A DNA stretch of 64,000 nucleotides, taken from the NCBI RefSeq assembly GCF_002127325.2, contig NC_035443.2, positions 32,105,930 through 32,169,929 of the forward strand. Direction: 5' to 3'. Numbering within the stretch: position 1 is the first letter of the stretch; every line of letters starts with the position of its first letter. This document shows positions 10,137-20,363 of this stretch, piece after piece. A program made the position numbers and the translations under genes. The DNA comes from Helianthus annuus (lineage: Eukaryota > Streptophyta > Magnoliopsida > Asterales > Asteraceae). Under the pieces are notes generated by a model, which did not search any database, was not told where the DNA came from, and was given only the letters and a program-made list of their open reading frames with translations.

Positions 10137-13061
10137 TTATTCAGGATTCCTCATCCCGTTGAGTTCGACTAAGTGTTCAAAGCGAGCCCTGTCAAAAGCT
10201 TTAGTATAAAGATCTGCCAGGTTATCTTCTGTGTCGACTCGATGTAATTCAATTAGTCTCTTTTCAGCACAATCCCGTATAAAATGATGACGAATGTCAA
10301 TATGTTTTGTGCGACTGTGTTTCACGAGATTATTAGTTATTGAAATTGTGGCATTATTGTCTATCATAATAGGAGTACGAGTGAAATCCAAACCGTAATC
10401 GCGCATCTGCTGTTGTATCCAGAGAACCTGAGAGCAGCAGCTACCCGCAGCAATATATTCAGCTTCACACGTAGAGGTAGACACACAAGATTGCTTCTTG
10501 CATTGCCAAGACACAATCCTGCCTCCTAAGAACTGACAACCACCTGTTGTAGACTTTCTGTTCGACTTGCATCCTCCAAAGTCTGAGTCAGTGTAAGCAA
10601 CAAACGTCAAATCACTATCAGCTGGATACCACAACCCAAGTTTAGGTTTCCCCTTCAAGTAACGAAGAATCTGCTTCACTGCTTTCATATGTGACTCTTT
10701 TGGATTAGCCTGATATCTGGCACACAAGCATACGGCAAACATGATGTCTCGTCTTGAAGCAGTCAAGTACATTAGAGAACCAATCATTGCCCTGTATTGA
10801 GTAGGATCAACGTCTTCAGTGCTTTCGTGATCTGGGCCAAGATTATGATTTTCACATATGGGTGTGTTGAAAGTAGAGCAATCATTCATTTTGAACCGAC
10901 TCAAAATGTCATACACATACTTTGTTTGATGAATAAACATCCCATCCTCCTTCTGTTCAACTTGTAATCCCAGAAAGTAAGACAGCTCACCCATAGCACT
11001 CATTTCGAACTTGCTCTTCATCACCTGCTCGAACTCTTTACACATGTTTTCATCTGATGACCCAAAGATGATGTCATCCACGTACACATGTACCAGCAGA
11101 AAATCTTCCTTTTTCCTCTTGATGAACAGTGTACTGTCAATCTGACCTCTTTCAAAACCATTTTTGATCAGATGTGTAGACAGTGTCTCGTACCATGCCC
11201 TGGGAGCTTGATGTAGTCCATACAAAGCCTTATCAAGTTTGTACACTCGATCTGGATAATCTGGATCAACGAACCCATCTGGTTGTGAGACATACACCAC
11301 TTCTTGGACTTTCCCGTAAAGAAATGCACTCTTCACGTCTAGTTGGTAAACTTTGAAGCCCTTGAAAGTTGCAAAAGCCAGAAACAAACGAATTGCCTCC
11401 AACCTTGCCACTGGTGCAAACACTTCATTGTAATCTATCCATTCTTGCTGATTGAAACCTTTGACCTCCAATCGAGCCTTGTTTCGCGTCACTATTCCTC
11501 TTTCATCCTTCTTGCACCTAAATACCCATTTAGTGCCAATCTCTCTTTCACCTTTAGGAAGATCAACCAACTCCCAAATCTTCAACTTTGCAAACTGGGC
11601 CAATTCCTCTTGCATAGCCTCAACCCATGAATTGTCTTTAAGAACCATATGAATGTTCTTCGGCTCCTCTTGGGAAATAAAGCAACTATACAAGCACTCA
11701 TTCACAATCCCAGTCTTCTCAATCGACACAAATAAACCAGTATTCGCTGCTATGCTTCTTCTCGTCTGAACACCTGCAGTAGGATCTCCAAGTATCATGT
11801 CAACTGGATGATCTCTATCTGCTCGTGTAGTAGCAACCGCATCGACTTCTAGATTATCACCCAGGTTTGATCCAACCTCCCCATGAATGTTCTGATCCGC
11901 AAATGGATTAATGAAGTCCTCCCCCTGATTGGGTTCAAGTTTACTATCGCTTGAATCAATATCAGCAGCATCTTGGGAAGTATCTGGAGCATCTGTTATA
12001 TAAAAATTTGATCTAGGCATGAACTCGCCTTCATCATCTCCATTTATCACTGTTTGAATCAGCTGAGACTCGTCTGCAGTGGAAAACTCAGGAATATTAA
12101 ATGATTTAAAAGTGCTTTCATAATCATATAATATAGCTGGTCCATTCGTTGATTGTTGAGGTTTGTAAGAAGTAATTTCAACATTAAACACAACCTCAAT
12201 TTTACCAGTTTTTAGATAAAAAACCCTTTTATTCGGTGCACCAGGTACGTAACCTAGAAAGTAGCCTTCGTCAGCCACCTCACCGAATTTTTGTTTATCT
12301 TTATTTCGCACAATGGTGCAGGGTAATCCAAATGGTTCAAAGCCTTCTAAGTTTGGCTTTTTGTTAAACATCAACTCATGACAAGTTTTGTTAAAACGTT
12401 TAACAGTCAAAACTTTGTTTAGAACGTAGCAAGCTGTATTCACAGCTTCTCCCCAGAAAAGAACTGGTAGCTTAGAATCTGAAAGCATCGTCCTAGCGGC
12501 TTCAATCAACGTCCTGTTTTTCCTCTCAGCGACTCCATTCTGTTGAGGCGTATAAGGAGCAGAATATTGATGTTCAATTCCCTTGCGAAGACAATATAGA
12601 TCCAGAATACGATTCTTGAACTCTGTGCCATTATCACTCCTTATCCTCTTGATCTTTACATCATGGACGTTTTCCAATTTTGTAAAAAGATCTATCAACA
12701 TTTCTGCTGTCTCATCTTTTGTACCTAAAAAGAAAACCCATGAGTAACGTGAGTAATCATGAATGACAACTAAACAATAGTACTTTCCACCTAGGCTCCT
12801 CACGTTCACTGGACCGAATAAATCCATGTGAAGTAATTCGTAAGGGGCATCTATGGAATTTACTGTTTTAGACTTATGAGGTTTCTTGTGTTGTTTTCCC
12901 TTTTGACAAGGAAGACATTTGTCTTCCACTTGAAACCTCTGCATTGGAACCCCTTTCACTAGCTCATGTTTAACAAGGTAATTCATTTTTCGATAGTGAA
13001 TATGGGCCATGCATCTGTGCCACAACATCGATTCAGCTTCAGATGCTTTGATAGTAAACAC
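10137..13061 (-). CDS. Copia-1 pol: integrase, reverse transcriptase, RNase H
   Basis: A 974-codon open frame for the replication and insertion enzymes. Order: GAG-pre-integrase zinc finger (residues about 14-62, WHRCMAH...CLPCQKGK); integrase core with Asp in HMDLFGP (about 80), Asp in RSDNGTE (about 140) and Glu in NGVAERKN (about 178); a Ser/Asp/Glu-rich linker; copia RT with YVDD in [10 protein letters not shown] (about 658); RNase H with AYTDSDFGG (about 822) and CEAEYIA. It ends 1979 bp from the 3' LTR. The real polyprotein would start far upstream in gag. The frame is cut off from its N-terminal part by an indel near 13060, so the first Met here is not a natural start. All catalytic residues I can check are present. 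The enzymes work in virus-like particles and the nucleus. Confidence 0.92.
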   Translation of the reverse strand: MFTIKASEAESMLWHRCMAHIHYRKMNYLVKHELVKGVPMQRFQVEDKCLPCQKGKQHKKPHKSKTVNSIDAPYELLHMDLFGPVNVRSLGGKYYCLVVIHDYSRYSWVFFLGTKDETAEMLIDLFTKLENVHDVKIKRIRSDNGTEFKNRILDLYCLRKGIEHQYSAPYTPQQNGVAERKNRTLIEAARTMLSDSKLPVLFWGEAVNTACYVLNKVLTVKRFNKTCHELMFNKKPNLEGFEPFGLPCTIVRNKDKQKFGEVADEGYFLGYVPGAPNKRVFYLKTGKIEVVFNVEITSYKPQQSTNGPAILYDYESTFKSFNIPEFSTADESQLIQTVINGDDEGEFMPRSNFYITDAPDTSQDAADIDSSDSKLEPNQGEDFINPFADQNIHGEVGSNLGDNLEVDAVATTRADRDHPVDMILGDPTAGVQTRRSIAANTGLFVSIEKTGIVNECLYSCFISQEEPKNIHMVLKDNSWVEAMQEELAQFAKLKIWELVDLPKGEREIGTKWVFRCKKDERGIVTRNKARLEVKGFNQQEWIDYNEVFAPVARLEAIRLFLAFATFKGFKVYQLDVKSAFLYGKVQEVVYVSQPDGFVDPDYPDRVYKLDKALYGLHQAPRAWYETLSTHLIKNGFERGQIDSTLFIKRKKEDFLLVHVYVDDIIFGSSDENMCKEFEQVMKSKFEMSAMGELSYFLGLQVEQKEDGMFIHQTKYVYDILSRFKMNDCSTFNTPICENHNLGPDHESTEDVDPTQYRAMIGSLMYLTASRRDIMFAVCLCARYQANPKESHMKAVKQILRYLKGKPKLGLWYPADSDLTFVAYTDSDFGGCKSNRKSTTGGCQFLGGRIVSWQCKKQSCVSTSTCEAEYIAAGSCCSQVLWIQQQMRDYGLDFTRTPIMIDNNATISITNNLVKHSRTKHIDIRHHFIRDCAEKRLIELHRVDTEDNLADLYTKAFDRARFEHLVELNGMRNPE

Positions 13062-13465
13062 GCCACCACTGCAGTTGGATCCTTAGCACCCATGTCCATG
13101 ACATAAGTGTCATTTCTCCTTGGCGCTCGCATCACTATCCAACTGTCCGGTATCTCCAAACCTGGTTTCAACACTAATGCTTCATTCTTGGTAAAATGGA
13201 CCGAGTGACCCTTGTCGCAGACTTGTGACACACTCATCAGATTGGGTTTAAGCTACTCAACATAATTCACTTTGTCCAGTGTGATCTTCCCATTGGTCAC
13301 TTTCCCTCGTCCTGTAATTCTACCACCTTTAGCACCCGCAAAATTCACATGTCCTCCATCATAATCTTCAAATTCAGTCAACAACCTCGCATCCCCCGTC
13401 ATGTGTCTGGAGCAGCCACTATCAACATACCACAAGTTGATAATCCTCCTTAGCAGCTCCTGCAC
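12983..13465 (-). pseudogene. Copia-1 protease region, broken
   Basis: The segment 13465-13253 reads LWYVDSGCSRHMTGD, the aspartic protease signature (D-S-G) of copia polyproteins, which cuts Gag-Pol in the particle. It ends in an in-frame stop just after NYVE. The next piece (13237-12983, MSVSQVCDKGH...) continues the same domain into the GAG-pre-integrase segment, then shifts frame and meets the pol frame at about 13061. At least one stop and one indel separate the protease from pol. Confidence 0.8.
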
Positions 13466-14441
13466 ACACCAACCAAAAAATTAGTTAGATTGGGGGACCC
13501 AAGCCTTAATGGTCTTGGGTCGTCCAAATTCACCAACTACTGGAACATCCATCCAATATCCATTACTCCTAACTGGAGTCTTGGATCTCAGACCTGTTGA
13601 TGGAATTTGATTTGGATTTCCACTAGGTCTTTGGTCCTGAGGGTTCCTATATGTGTTTGGACTGTTTGACCTTTGAAAATTTTGATTTTGATTCCAAGAA
13701 GCTTGATTATCATAATTTCTAAAGCCATTGTTCTAAAAGGTTCGAACACCATTATTTTGGTATCGATTTTGATATTGACCTTGACTTCTGAAATTATTTG
13801 AATTATTATTGTACATTCTTGGTGAACTGCTTCTAGGTCTCGCATTTCTGCCTGGTGGAGATCTAGGCTGAAATCTTGGTTGATTTCTTTGAAAACGAGG
13901 AACTTGTGGAGTTCCTTTTTTCAGCCTTATCTTCACCAGTAGCAACATTCTCTGGTTTCTTTGGAGATTTTGACTCTCTCTCCTTTTTATCACCACTCTT
14001 CTCTGGTGACTTCTCTCTCTTCTTTTCAGTCACTTGTGCTTCACTCTTTTTGTTAGGACAGCAGCTAGCTACATGTCCTTTGGTGTGACATTTGAAGCAC
14101 GACATCTTTTTCGAAGACTTCTTATCTGAAGCCTTTGAACTAGATTCAGGCTTTGATGATGATGCTTTAGAAGAATCTTGTTCAGTTTGCTTAGTTTCAG
14201 AATTTTCTTTGTTCTTGTTTTTAGCAAACTCTACATTAGTTTCGTTTTCAATAACAGTTGTTTCTTTTTTCATGTCACTTCCTTGAACAAAATTAATCTG
14301 TTTAACAACAGTTGGATTCTTATTCTTAGGATGTGAAGTTTTCTTTTTCAAAACTGGTTTGCTGTTATCATTCTTCTTAGCATCATCACATGTAGACTCA
14401 TCACCTCGACTTGCTGTGGAACTACTTGGTGCTGTTGACAT
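13466..14441 (-). pseudogene. Copia-1 second nucleocapsid-like segment, frameshifted
   Basis: The open part 14441-13863 is rich in Lys, Ser and Glu and holds a second CCHC knuckle, CFKCHTKGHVASCCP. It then shifts frame (text resumes in the 13996-13733 frame with many Arg, Asn and Pro: PRFQRNQPRFQPRSPP) and meets a stop at about 13733. Further text (NQNQNFQR, then KAWVPQSN) leads toward the protease. The join with gag is also shifted: the gag frame ends at 14450, while [11 protein letters not shown] in another frame runs straight into this segment. An intact relative would carry one continuous Gag-Pol frame. Two knuckles about 640 residues apart in one polyprotein are notable. Confidence 0.7.
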
Positions 14442-14449
14442 AAACTTTG

Positions 14450-16540
14450 TTAGCTCATCTTCATCAGGTAGGATGAATAATCATGACTAAGAGGAGGTGG
14501 GACTTCATTAAAGCCCTGGAATCCCAAACTACTCTTGTCATTACTTTTCTTTAACCCACCCATCATGTGTTTCATAACAAAAGTAGAGTCCCTGAATTGA
14601 CCTAGTTTCTTTTCAAGTTCAACAATTTTGAGTTGAGCATCTGACAACTCTTTGTTTTTACCAGAAATCTCTTTTGTTTTCTCAGCCATCATTTCGTGAG
14701 CTAAGTCTATGACTTGAAGTTTTTCATTTAATTTGCAGGTTATAGCTTCAATTTCACTTTCATAACCTTTTATTTTCTTCAAGTATGACGTTTCATTTAT
14801 TTTAGCAAAAAAATTTGATTCTTTAATGTTAGACATCTCACTTACCAAACTTTTGTTTTGTGTGGACAACCTGTCAACTTCACCCTGTAGTTCACAACAT
14901 TTTAAACACACAGAATTTGACTTTACCTCTCCTGTTTGTTTATCAAGGTTGGCCATTAGAGCCGCAAGCTGAGCTTCCATTCTCTTGTATTTTGCATCCT
15001 TTTCTTCAGCTTCCCTTTCACGGTCAGACTTTTGCTTTTCAGCTTCAGCAACAGTTGTCTGATCATCCTTCTCTTCTGCAGCTTTACCCTCTATCTTCAC
15101 CTCAGCCTCAGCATCGACTTTTGCTTCAGCATCTCCCACAGCAGCTTTATCATCATCAATAGGCACGATCTCTGCCATGAATGCCTGAGTGGCATTCTCA
15201 TTGTCTTCTAGATGAACACTCCAATCATAAGAACCTTCTCGTATTGTAGAGATCAAGGCCTTTGAGCTAGAGTTGTTTGATGCATTCCTGTTGTTTGAAC
15301 TCTGACTTGAAGTTTCTTGTTTTTGTTTCTGACATTCCCTAGCAAAATGCCCATAACTTTGACAGTTAAAGCACCTCACTTTGGTCTTGTCAAAACCAAC
15401 AGACCTTCCCACAAACTTCCTGCCTGTTCTGTTCATGAATCTCTTCACTCGCCTAGAGATCATGGCCATCTGCCATCGTAAATCCATCTCCTCTAGATCA
15501 TCAGGGTCAATCTGATCATAATCTTCATCTAAAGTAGCAGGATCAGATATCTTCCCCTGAATATAGTTCTCATAAGAAGCAACAAATGAGGCAAGTAAAG
15601 CAAGATGTTCTTCAGTAGACTTCACACTCATAGGCATCGACTTAGCACTACTAATCTGCTTAGAAACTGATGTTCTTTTGGCTCCTGTTGATCCTCCCGA
15701 AGCAGCTACAAAACACACATCACCATCCTCATTTACTGTAACCTGCTCATTCTCACATGATAGAAACGCAGTAGCAGAGTCACTAGAAGCGTTGTGAGAT
15801 GAAGAAGATGTAAGCCCATTGTAAACCCCTGGATCTTGAACCTGATCGTATCCAGTGTCTTTCTTCTTCATACTGAGCTCATAAGCTCTCAGCTTCCCAA
15901 TGACTTCTTCAAGCTCTTTTGTCTCATAATCAGCTTCTCCCTTGATCATGAGAGTGTAGATATCCCACTTGGTAGGTAAGGCATCGAGTAGCTTGTCATT
16001 CTTCTCTATGTCAGTATAGCAATCGATCTCATAATTTTCCATTTCTGACATCAGGTGGTAGTAACGAGTGATGATGTCCTCAAGTGACTCGTGTTTCATG
16101 TACTTGAAAACAGTAAACTGCTTCTTCAGTAGATCAATCTTGTTTTTCTTGACATCAGCATTTCCCGCGTATCTTTTCTCTAATGCATCCCACATATCCT
16201 TCGAATTTGTGTGCTTCTTGAAGGTATGCTTGATGCTATCAGGCAAGGACATTTTGATTGCAGCCAAGGCTCTCTTTTCAGCCTCATACATCTTTTTATC
16301 ATTATCTTGCATGTTCACATAGGCTGTTCTACGTGGTCTGCCCTCAAAGTCGTGTGTAGGGTTCGTGTACCCATCTTCAATACATATCCACATGCGCGTA
16401 TCCTGATATTCAATGAAGGACTGAAAACGATCCTTCAATGTCAGATAATTTTCCACCTTCATCATCTTAGGCGGTTTGTTGGTAGTGCCAACCTCATGCT
16501 CCATTCTCAACAGCTCATTCAAACTAGACATGTTCGACAT
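14450..16540 (-). CDS. Copia-1 Gag (capsid/nucleocapsid with long coiled coil)
   Basis: An open frame of 696 codons for the structural protein of the cytoplasmic particle. The N-terminal 60-230 residues match the copia gag (UBN2-type) fold: [11 protein letters not shown], then [15 protein letters not shown] and [13 protein letters not shown] zinc knuckle [14 protein letters not shown] lies at about residues 388-401. Residues about 480-680 are Lys/Glu/Ala-rich heptad-like sequence, a predicted coiled coil. The Met at 16540 follows a roughly 900-nt leader and starts [11 protein letters not shown], as expected for this family. It is longer than most copia gag regions but in keeping with Sirevirus-like elements. 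The last codons are a frameshift product. Confidence 0.88.
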   Translation of the reverse strand: MSNMSSLNELLRMEHEVGTTNKPPKMMKVENYLTLKDRFQSFIEYQDTRMWICIEDGYTNPTHDFEGRPRRTAYVNMQDNDKKMYEAEKRALAAIKMSLPDSIKHTFKKHTNSKDMWDALEKRYAGNADVKKNKIDLLKKQFTVFKYMKHESLEDIITRYYHLMSEMENYEIDCYTDIEKNDKLLDALPTKWDIYTLMIKGEADYETKELEEVIGKLRAYELSMKKKDTGYDQVQDPGVYNGLTSSSSHNASSDSATAFLSCENEQVTVNEDGDVCFVAASGGSTGAKRTSVSKQISSAKSMPMSVKSTEEHLALLASFVASYENYIQGKISDPATLDEDYDQIDPDDLEEMDLRWQMAMISRRVKRFMNRTGRKFVGRSVGFDKTKVRCFNCQSYGHFARECQKQKQETSSQSSNNRNASNNSSSKALISTIREGSYDWSVHLEDNENATQAFMAEIVPIDDDKAAVGDAEAKVDAEAEVKIEGKAAEEKDDQTTVAEAEKQKSDREREAEEKDAKYKRMEAQLAALMANLDKQTGEVKSNSVCLKCCELQGEVDRLSTQNKSLVSEMSNIKESNFFAKINETSYLKKIKGYESEIEAITCKLNEKLQVIDLAHEMMAEKTKEISGKNKELSDAQLKIVELEKKLGQFRDSTFVMKHMMGGLKKSNDKSSLGFQGFNEVPPPLSHDYSSYLMKMS

Positions 16541-16744
16541 TTTAACGTTGCAGACTGATAAAACCGTACAAAATCTTTCCGAAAACAGTGGTTACCAAAT
16601 TACACCCTTAGAATCGTCTCGAAAAGACGAATCCAATGATATATAATGTCAAAAACCGAATTCGGTTTTTGTCAAACGAGCTACGGATCAATTTCTATTT
16701 GCAAAACACTGAAATTTTTTCGACGCTTGCCAACTGAAATTCCA

Positions 16745-17085
16745 CCCTTTTAAATTTACTGGTTTTAAATTTGTTGTTAATTTCGCTGGGAGGCAATTAA
16801 ATTCGCTGGTCAATCAGTTAAATTTGCTGGTCTATTTCGCTGTCAAGTTCAAGTTCGCTGATAAATTTGCTGCCAAGTTCGCTGATCAATTTCGCCCAAA
16901 TTCGCTGGATAATTTCGCTATTACGACGACCAGTATAGTCGCCGAAAACCGTAATAATTTCGCTGTGGAAAATTATACGGTTACCAAAGTCGCCTTTGGA
17001 TTTAATTTCGCCGATAAGTATGCTGGTTAAATTCACAGATCAGTCAATTTCACCAGTACAGTCAATTTCGCCAGCCAGTAACTAT
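16745..17085 (-). repeat. Degenerate TTCGCTG minisatellite in Copia-1 leader
   Basis: The untranslated leader (16541-17433 on the minus strand) contains more than ten copies of (A)AATTCGCTGG/TTTCGCTGA at irregular 15-25 bp spacing. On the element strand this reads CAGCGAAATT. It lies between the primer site and the gag start, where packaging or translation signals are usually found. The rest of the leader shows no ORF of note. Confidence 0.65.
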
Positions 17086-17433
17086 GGAAGCTTAATCTTT
17101 TCGAAAATTTTGATTATTTTCCTGATTCTCCTAACAACTTCCTGCAAAATCAAAACAGCAAACTTTTGATGGAATTAATGAAGAACACGAAGAACAGTCT
17201 TCGAATCTTCAAGTTTCTCAGTCAAGATTCTTCAAAACAATCAACCAGAACAATCTCAAAAACCTGCAGAACAGCAAATAAACAAACCAGAAGATCAAAA
17301 CAGCCAAAAAATTCGAAAATTTTTATCAAATCAGCCAAAAATTTCGAAACCCTAATTTTTCAGGTTTCAAGATTTCGAAAATTCTTCCTGTTTATGCAGC
17401 AACAATTCTGAACCGAGCCTTCAAGAGCCTAAT

Positions 17434-17445
17434 GCTTTGATACCA
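17434..17445 (-). other. Copia-1 primer binding site (initiator Met tRNA type)
   Basis: On the element strand the sequence two bases inside the 5' LTR is TGGTATCAAAGC, one base off the common plant copia primer site TGGTATCAGAGC. It marks the 5' end of the element and confirms minus orientation. Confidence 0.85.
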
Positions 17446-17447
17446 AT

Positions 17448-17923
17448 TGTAGGTCCCCTTGATGTGTATGGATCTTCATAGAATTGTCAATCCGATCAAG
17501 AGTGTGGAATCCTCTTGATCAGAATAAGCAGAAAACGTGTAGGAACAGAAACAGCAATTCACTATCAAACTGGGTTTCTATTGATTATCAATCACCAGGA
17601 ATTACAATCAATCCAAACCCTAACAAACTCAATTTCGTCCAAACCCTAAAGCTCTCACGAAATTCTATCTCTCAAACTGTTTTGGCTGATTCACCTAAAC
17701 CATAAAGCCTAACCTTGTTTATATAACACAAGGTTTACAACTTGGGCTAGGGTTTACTACATGGACAAGCCCATTTCGTCCCCTAGACCAATGTGGGTTT
17801 TGTTTAGCCCAAACTCTATTATTCAACTATTACAAAGCTAAACCCGCTAACCGTTTATCGTTTAACGAATTACAAGATATCCAAAGACCAAATCTAAGCT
17901 GTTATCACAAATATGCACCAACA
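17448..17923 (-). repeat. Copia-1 5' LTR (476 bp)
   Basis: It starts TGTAGGTCCCC and ends GCACCAACA, followed by the target duplicate GAAAT. This is the promoter-bearing LTR; TATATAAAC on the minus strand lies near 17720. It is nearly the same as 7682-8158 (8 substitutions, one gap). Confidence 0.93.
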
Positions 17924-18690
17924 GAAATGTACATAAAAATATGCACGTAAAAATGTTTTTTTAAATAAAGACGTATTATATTTGACATGACTCGTTTCCT
18001 AGAAAAAGTTTACGTCGAAACGTAGAGCAAATCAGATTCATACCGACACGTACATATAAATATGTACGTAAAATTAGATTTTAAGTAAAGGAGGTACAAG
18101 GGTAAACTCGAAACAAATTATTATTAAAAAACTTAATAGGTTAAAAACGTTCGTAAAACAGTGCCATGTAGCACTAATGCCACACCACTGCCAGTGACCA
18201 CCAATATTGTAAAAGCTCGTAAAAATAAAATAAATAAAAAAGGAAAATATAATACCAAACGAAAAGCATACACAAAATCGTTGAGCCACGCACATCCATT
18301 GTAGTGTGTTAATATGAAAAATTAGACCGAAACGTAAAACGTAGAAAATAATAACTAAGTCGATCTAGGACCCGCGTGTTGCGACAAACCGGTCAAATGA
18401 AGAAAAATAGACGCGTTGCGACGGACCTGTCAAATGGGAAAAATAAGACGAAAAAACGTCTAACCCCACACGCACGTTGCGAAAGACTAAACGTACGGGG
18501 AACCAAAGTTGAAAATAAAAAGAAAAAAGTGTTGTGATTAAATTGTAAAAGTTGAAAAACTTTGTGTTAAAAGTAAAAAAAACCAAAAGGGTTAAAATTG
18601 AAAAATCAACTTTTTTTTTGAAATACTCCCTAAGCATATAGTACAACAACATATAGCAACAAAATGTTGCTAATTTATATTATGGAAATT

Positions 18691-19157
18691 GTTTTTAAAC
18701 TTAAAGTGAGTTTAAAAAAGTTTGAAACTAGTTTTTATTTAAATGAAACTTGAGGGTTCATTTTTGTGTTAATTGAAAAATGTTTAAACAAAAAAAAAGA
18801 ATAATACGTAAGGATAGAGGTGCTCCATTTGTGGTGTTCGACTTCAACAAAAGAAAAAAAGTTATATGTTCTTAGGGTTCTTGAAGCCTTCAGATCTTCA
18901 ATTCTTTATACATATTTTTGCGCCATTATTATTCTTTTGGTCTTTTGTTTGTTAAACATTATTTAGTTTCTTTTGTGTGTAAGAACGGGTTCTTTAAATG
19001 AAAGAAGATTATTTACTTTATTTGGAGTTATTATTGTTTGAACTGACCCAAAACGAATAGCCGGCCCAAACATATAACCCGAAACATAGCGATAGGAAAA
19101 AAATTGGGTCTCATGACTTTACGCCCCTGCGAAACTTTTAATCAAGCTCTGCCACTG
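18691..19157. other. Right part of hAT-like shell, non-coding
   Basis: AT-rich DNA between the Helitron-like copy and the gypsy relic, ending in AAGCTCTGCCACTG. No ORF or repeat beyond the terminal motif is recognised. Confidence 0.4.
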
Positions 19158-19499
19158 TTGTCTTATGTAGTTTTGTTTTGAAGTCCATAGTAATGTGTTC
19201 CAGTTTCCATTACGGTATATTCATTTGTTGGATCTTTCCATAAGGCTTTTGGTGTTCGGTCTTAACTTGCAAGCACGTTAAGCACTTACCTATATACCTA
19301 GTAATTCTCGTTTCATTCCCGACCACCAATAATCCTTTTGCAGATTATGATACATCTTAGTGGCATCGGGGTGGATAGAGTATTGTGACTTGTGCGCCCA
19401 TCCAATATTCTTTCCTGGAGTTCCCCATGCTGAGGAATCCACATCCAACCAACACTGGTTCAAACATTGTGGGCCTATTTTACCATTTTCGTTTCTTTT
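19158..19499 (-). pseudogene. Ty3/gypsy zinc finger and integrase start (relic gypsy A, piece 4)
   Basis: Minus-strand reading gives AHKSQYSIHPDATKMYH and YWWSGMKREL, the H2C2 integrase zinc finger of Ty3/gypsy, then in shifted frames CLTC-like text and an ITMDF-type motif around 19190, the first catalytic Asp region. Stops and indels make it dead. It stops at the hAT-like end (19157) and at the Copia-2 target site CCTAC (19500-19504). The preceding part of the same protein is at 32353-32844. Confidence 0.75.
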
Positions 19500-19504
19500 C
19501 CTAC

Positions 19505-20295
19505 TGTTATGAAACTTTATTTGCAAGTATTGAAGAAAATCTCAATCAACTGGATCTATGAAGAAGATAACAGTCCTGAAGAACACATCAAGATGAAGAA
19601 AATTAGTTGGGACAACTGAAAAGCAAAGTATCTACTACAAAGAATCACAAGTTGATCAAGAGTTGATTTGGATTATCAGAGAAGGTCGTTTCTGATGGAT
19701 CTGATGATATTTCTGATGAAATATCATCAGTTTCTGACAAATTCTGATCATCAAACTTTCTGATGATTTGTTCACCAGAATTTCTGATGAAGTGGTTTAT
19801 CAGAAATTCTGATAAAAGCCCCACTTGTCTAAAAATCACAACTCTATCCTGCCACCCATGACCGAAGCATGACATTATTGGTTTTCATGATTACAAATGC
19901 AACTTGAACGATGGATTCAATGATTATGTCAAATTGCTACTTTACGCAGGACTTATTGCATGAATAAACAAATTTTTATTCATGTCCACAGCCGTCTATA
20001 AATAGAAGGCTCGAGAGGCAGAAGATACTTGAGTTTGAAGCTTAGCATTCATATACAAACACCTAAACTCCACTGCTCTTCTCACCCACAGAAATCAAGA
20101 TTCATTTGTATTAGATAATAATCTTACAATCACCTTGTTAAACTAATTTGTTTCAAAGTGATATAAACTTGATAATTCTGTAGGTCTTGTTTCTTGAAAG
20201 TCTGATTTCCATTTCCGCACATCTTTTTCACATATACTGAAATCACTTGCCATATTACGTAAAAAGAAGTTGTTAAGGCCATACTGGGTCCAACA
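19505..20295 (+). repeat. Copia-2 5' LTR (791 bp)
   Basis: It starts TGTTATGAAAC and ends GGGTCCAACA. A TATAAATA box at 19997-20004 is followed by AGAAGGCTCGAGAGG and the likely transcript start. Between about 19690 and 19825 it is packed with TCTGATGA/TCATCAGA words in both directions, including the near-palindrome TTATCAGAAATTCTGATAA. Confidence 0.93.
19997..20004 (+). promoter_or_regulatory. TATA box of Copia-2 LTR
   Basis: The word is CTATAAATA (from 19996), with the copy in the 3' LTR at 32048-32056. The same nine bases occur ahead of both accessory ORFs of this element. Confidence 0.7.
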
Positions 20296-20297
20296 AT

Positions 20298-20309
20298 TGG
20301 TATCAGAGC
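20298..20309 (+). other. Copia-2 primer binding site
   Basis: TGGTATCAGAGC, two bases after the LTR, the exact initiator-Met tRNA type site common in plant copia elements. Confidence 0.9.
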
Positions 20310-20363
20310 AGATTGAATAAATTATTTTCAAACGATCAATCGCTCTTCTTCTTTTTTCTAAAT

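Larger units (their letters stand above)
7682..17923 (-). mobile_element. Copia-1: Ty1/copia LTR retrotransposon, Sirevirus-like, 10.2 kb
   Basis: A complete element on the minus strand: LTRs TGTAGG...CAACA at both ends, exact 5-bp target duplication GAAAT (7677-7681, 17924-17928), primer site, gag, protease region, integrase-RT-RNase H, and purine tract. The order integrase before RT defines copia. A long gag with coiled coil, about 2 kb of non-coding DNA after pol, and repeated AGGGGGAG tracts there fit the Sirevirus lineage. I count 8 substitutions and one 1-base gap between LTRs, about 1.7%, so insertion is recent. Gag and the main pol frame are open but the joining region has frameshifts and stops, so this copy is probably not autonomous. 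Confidence 0.93.
7230..18690 (-). mobile_element. Helitron-like non-autonomous element, family A copy 3, split by Copia-1
   Basis: The minus-strand 3' end is a GC hairpin (CCGCGCCGCAATGCGCGTGGG) followed by TCTTATTG and CTAG (7230-7233). The left part (7230-7681) aligns with copy 2. The element resumes at 17929 with 'GTACATAAAAATATGCACGTAAAAATG', the same text as copy 2 at 3924. The last shared words are near TTTATATTATGGAA (18672-18686). The break is the Copia-1 insertion with target duplication GAAAT. No protein is encoded. Confidence 0.55.
6990..19157. mobile_element. hAT-like shell interrupted by Helitron-like copy 3 and Copia-1
   Basis: The left end is CAGAGGCGCACCTT. The right end, reverse complemented, is CAGTGGCAGAGCTT. 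Both resemble the hAT terminal word CAGNGGCGGAGC. The ends sit exactly where the relic gypsy integrase reading stops (19158) and restarts (6989), so the interval is an insertion. Original material is 6990-7229 and about 18691-19157. An 8-bp target duplication is not clear (GTCATGAT against TTGTCTTA). No transposase is seen. The insertion is well supported; the hAT label is inferred. Confidence 0.45.

Noticed and set aside
14860..15162. 100-codon plus ORF (Leu/Gln/Pro-rich)
   Set aside because: Antisense of the Lys/Glu-rich coiled coil in Copia-1 gag.
6990..19157. 8-bp target duplication for the hAT-like shell
   Set aside because: GTCATGAT and TTGTCTTA agree too poorly to claim; only the terminal motifs and the break in the gypsy relic support the insertion.
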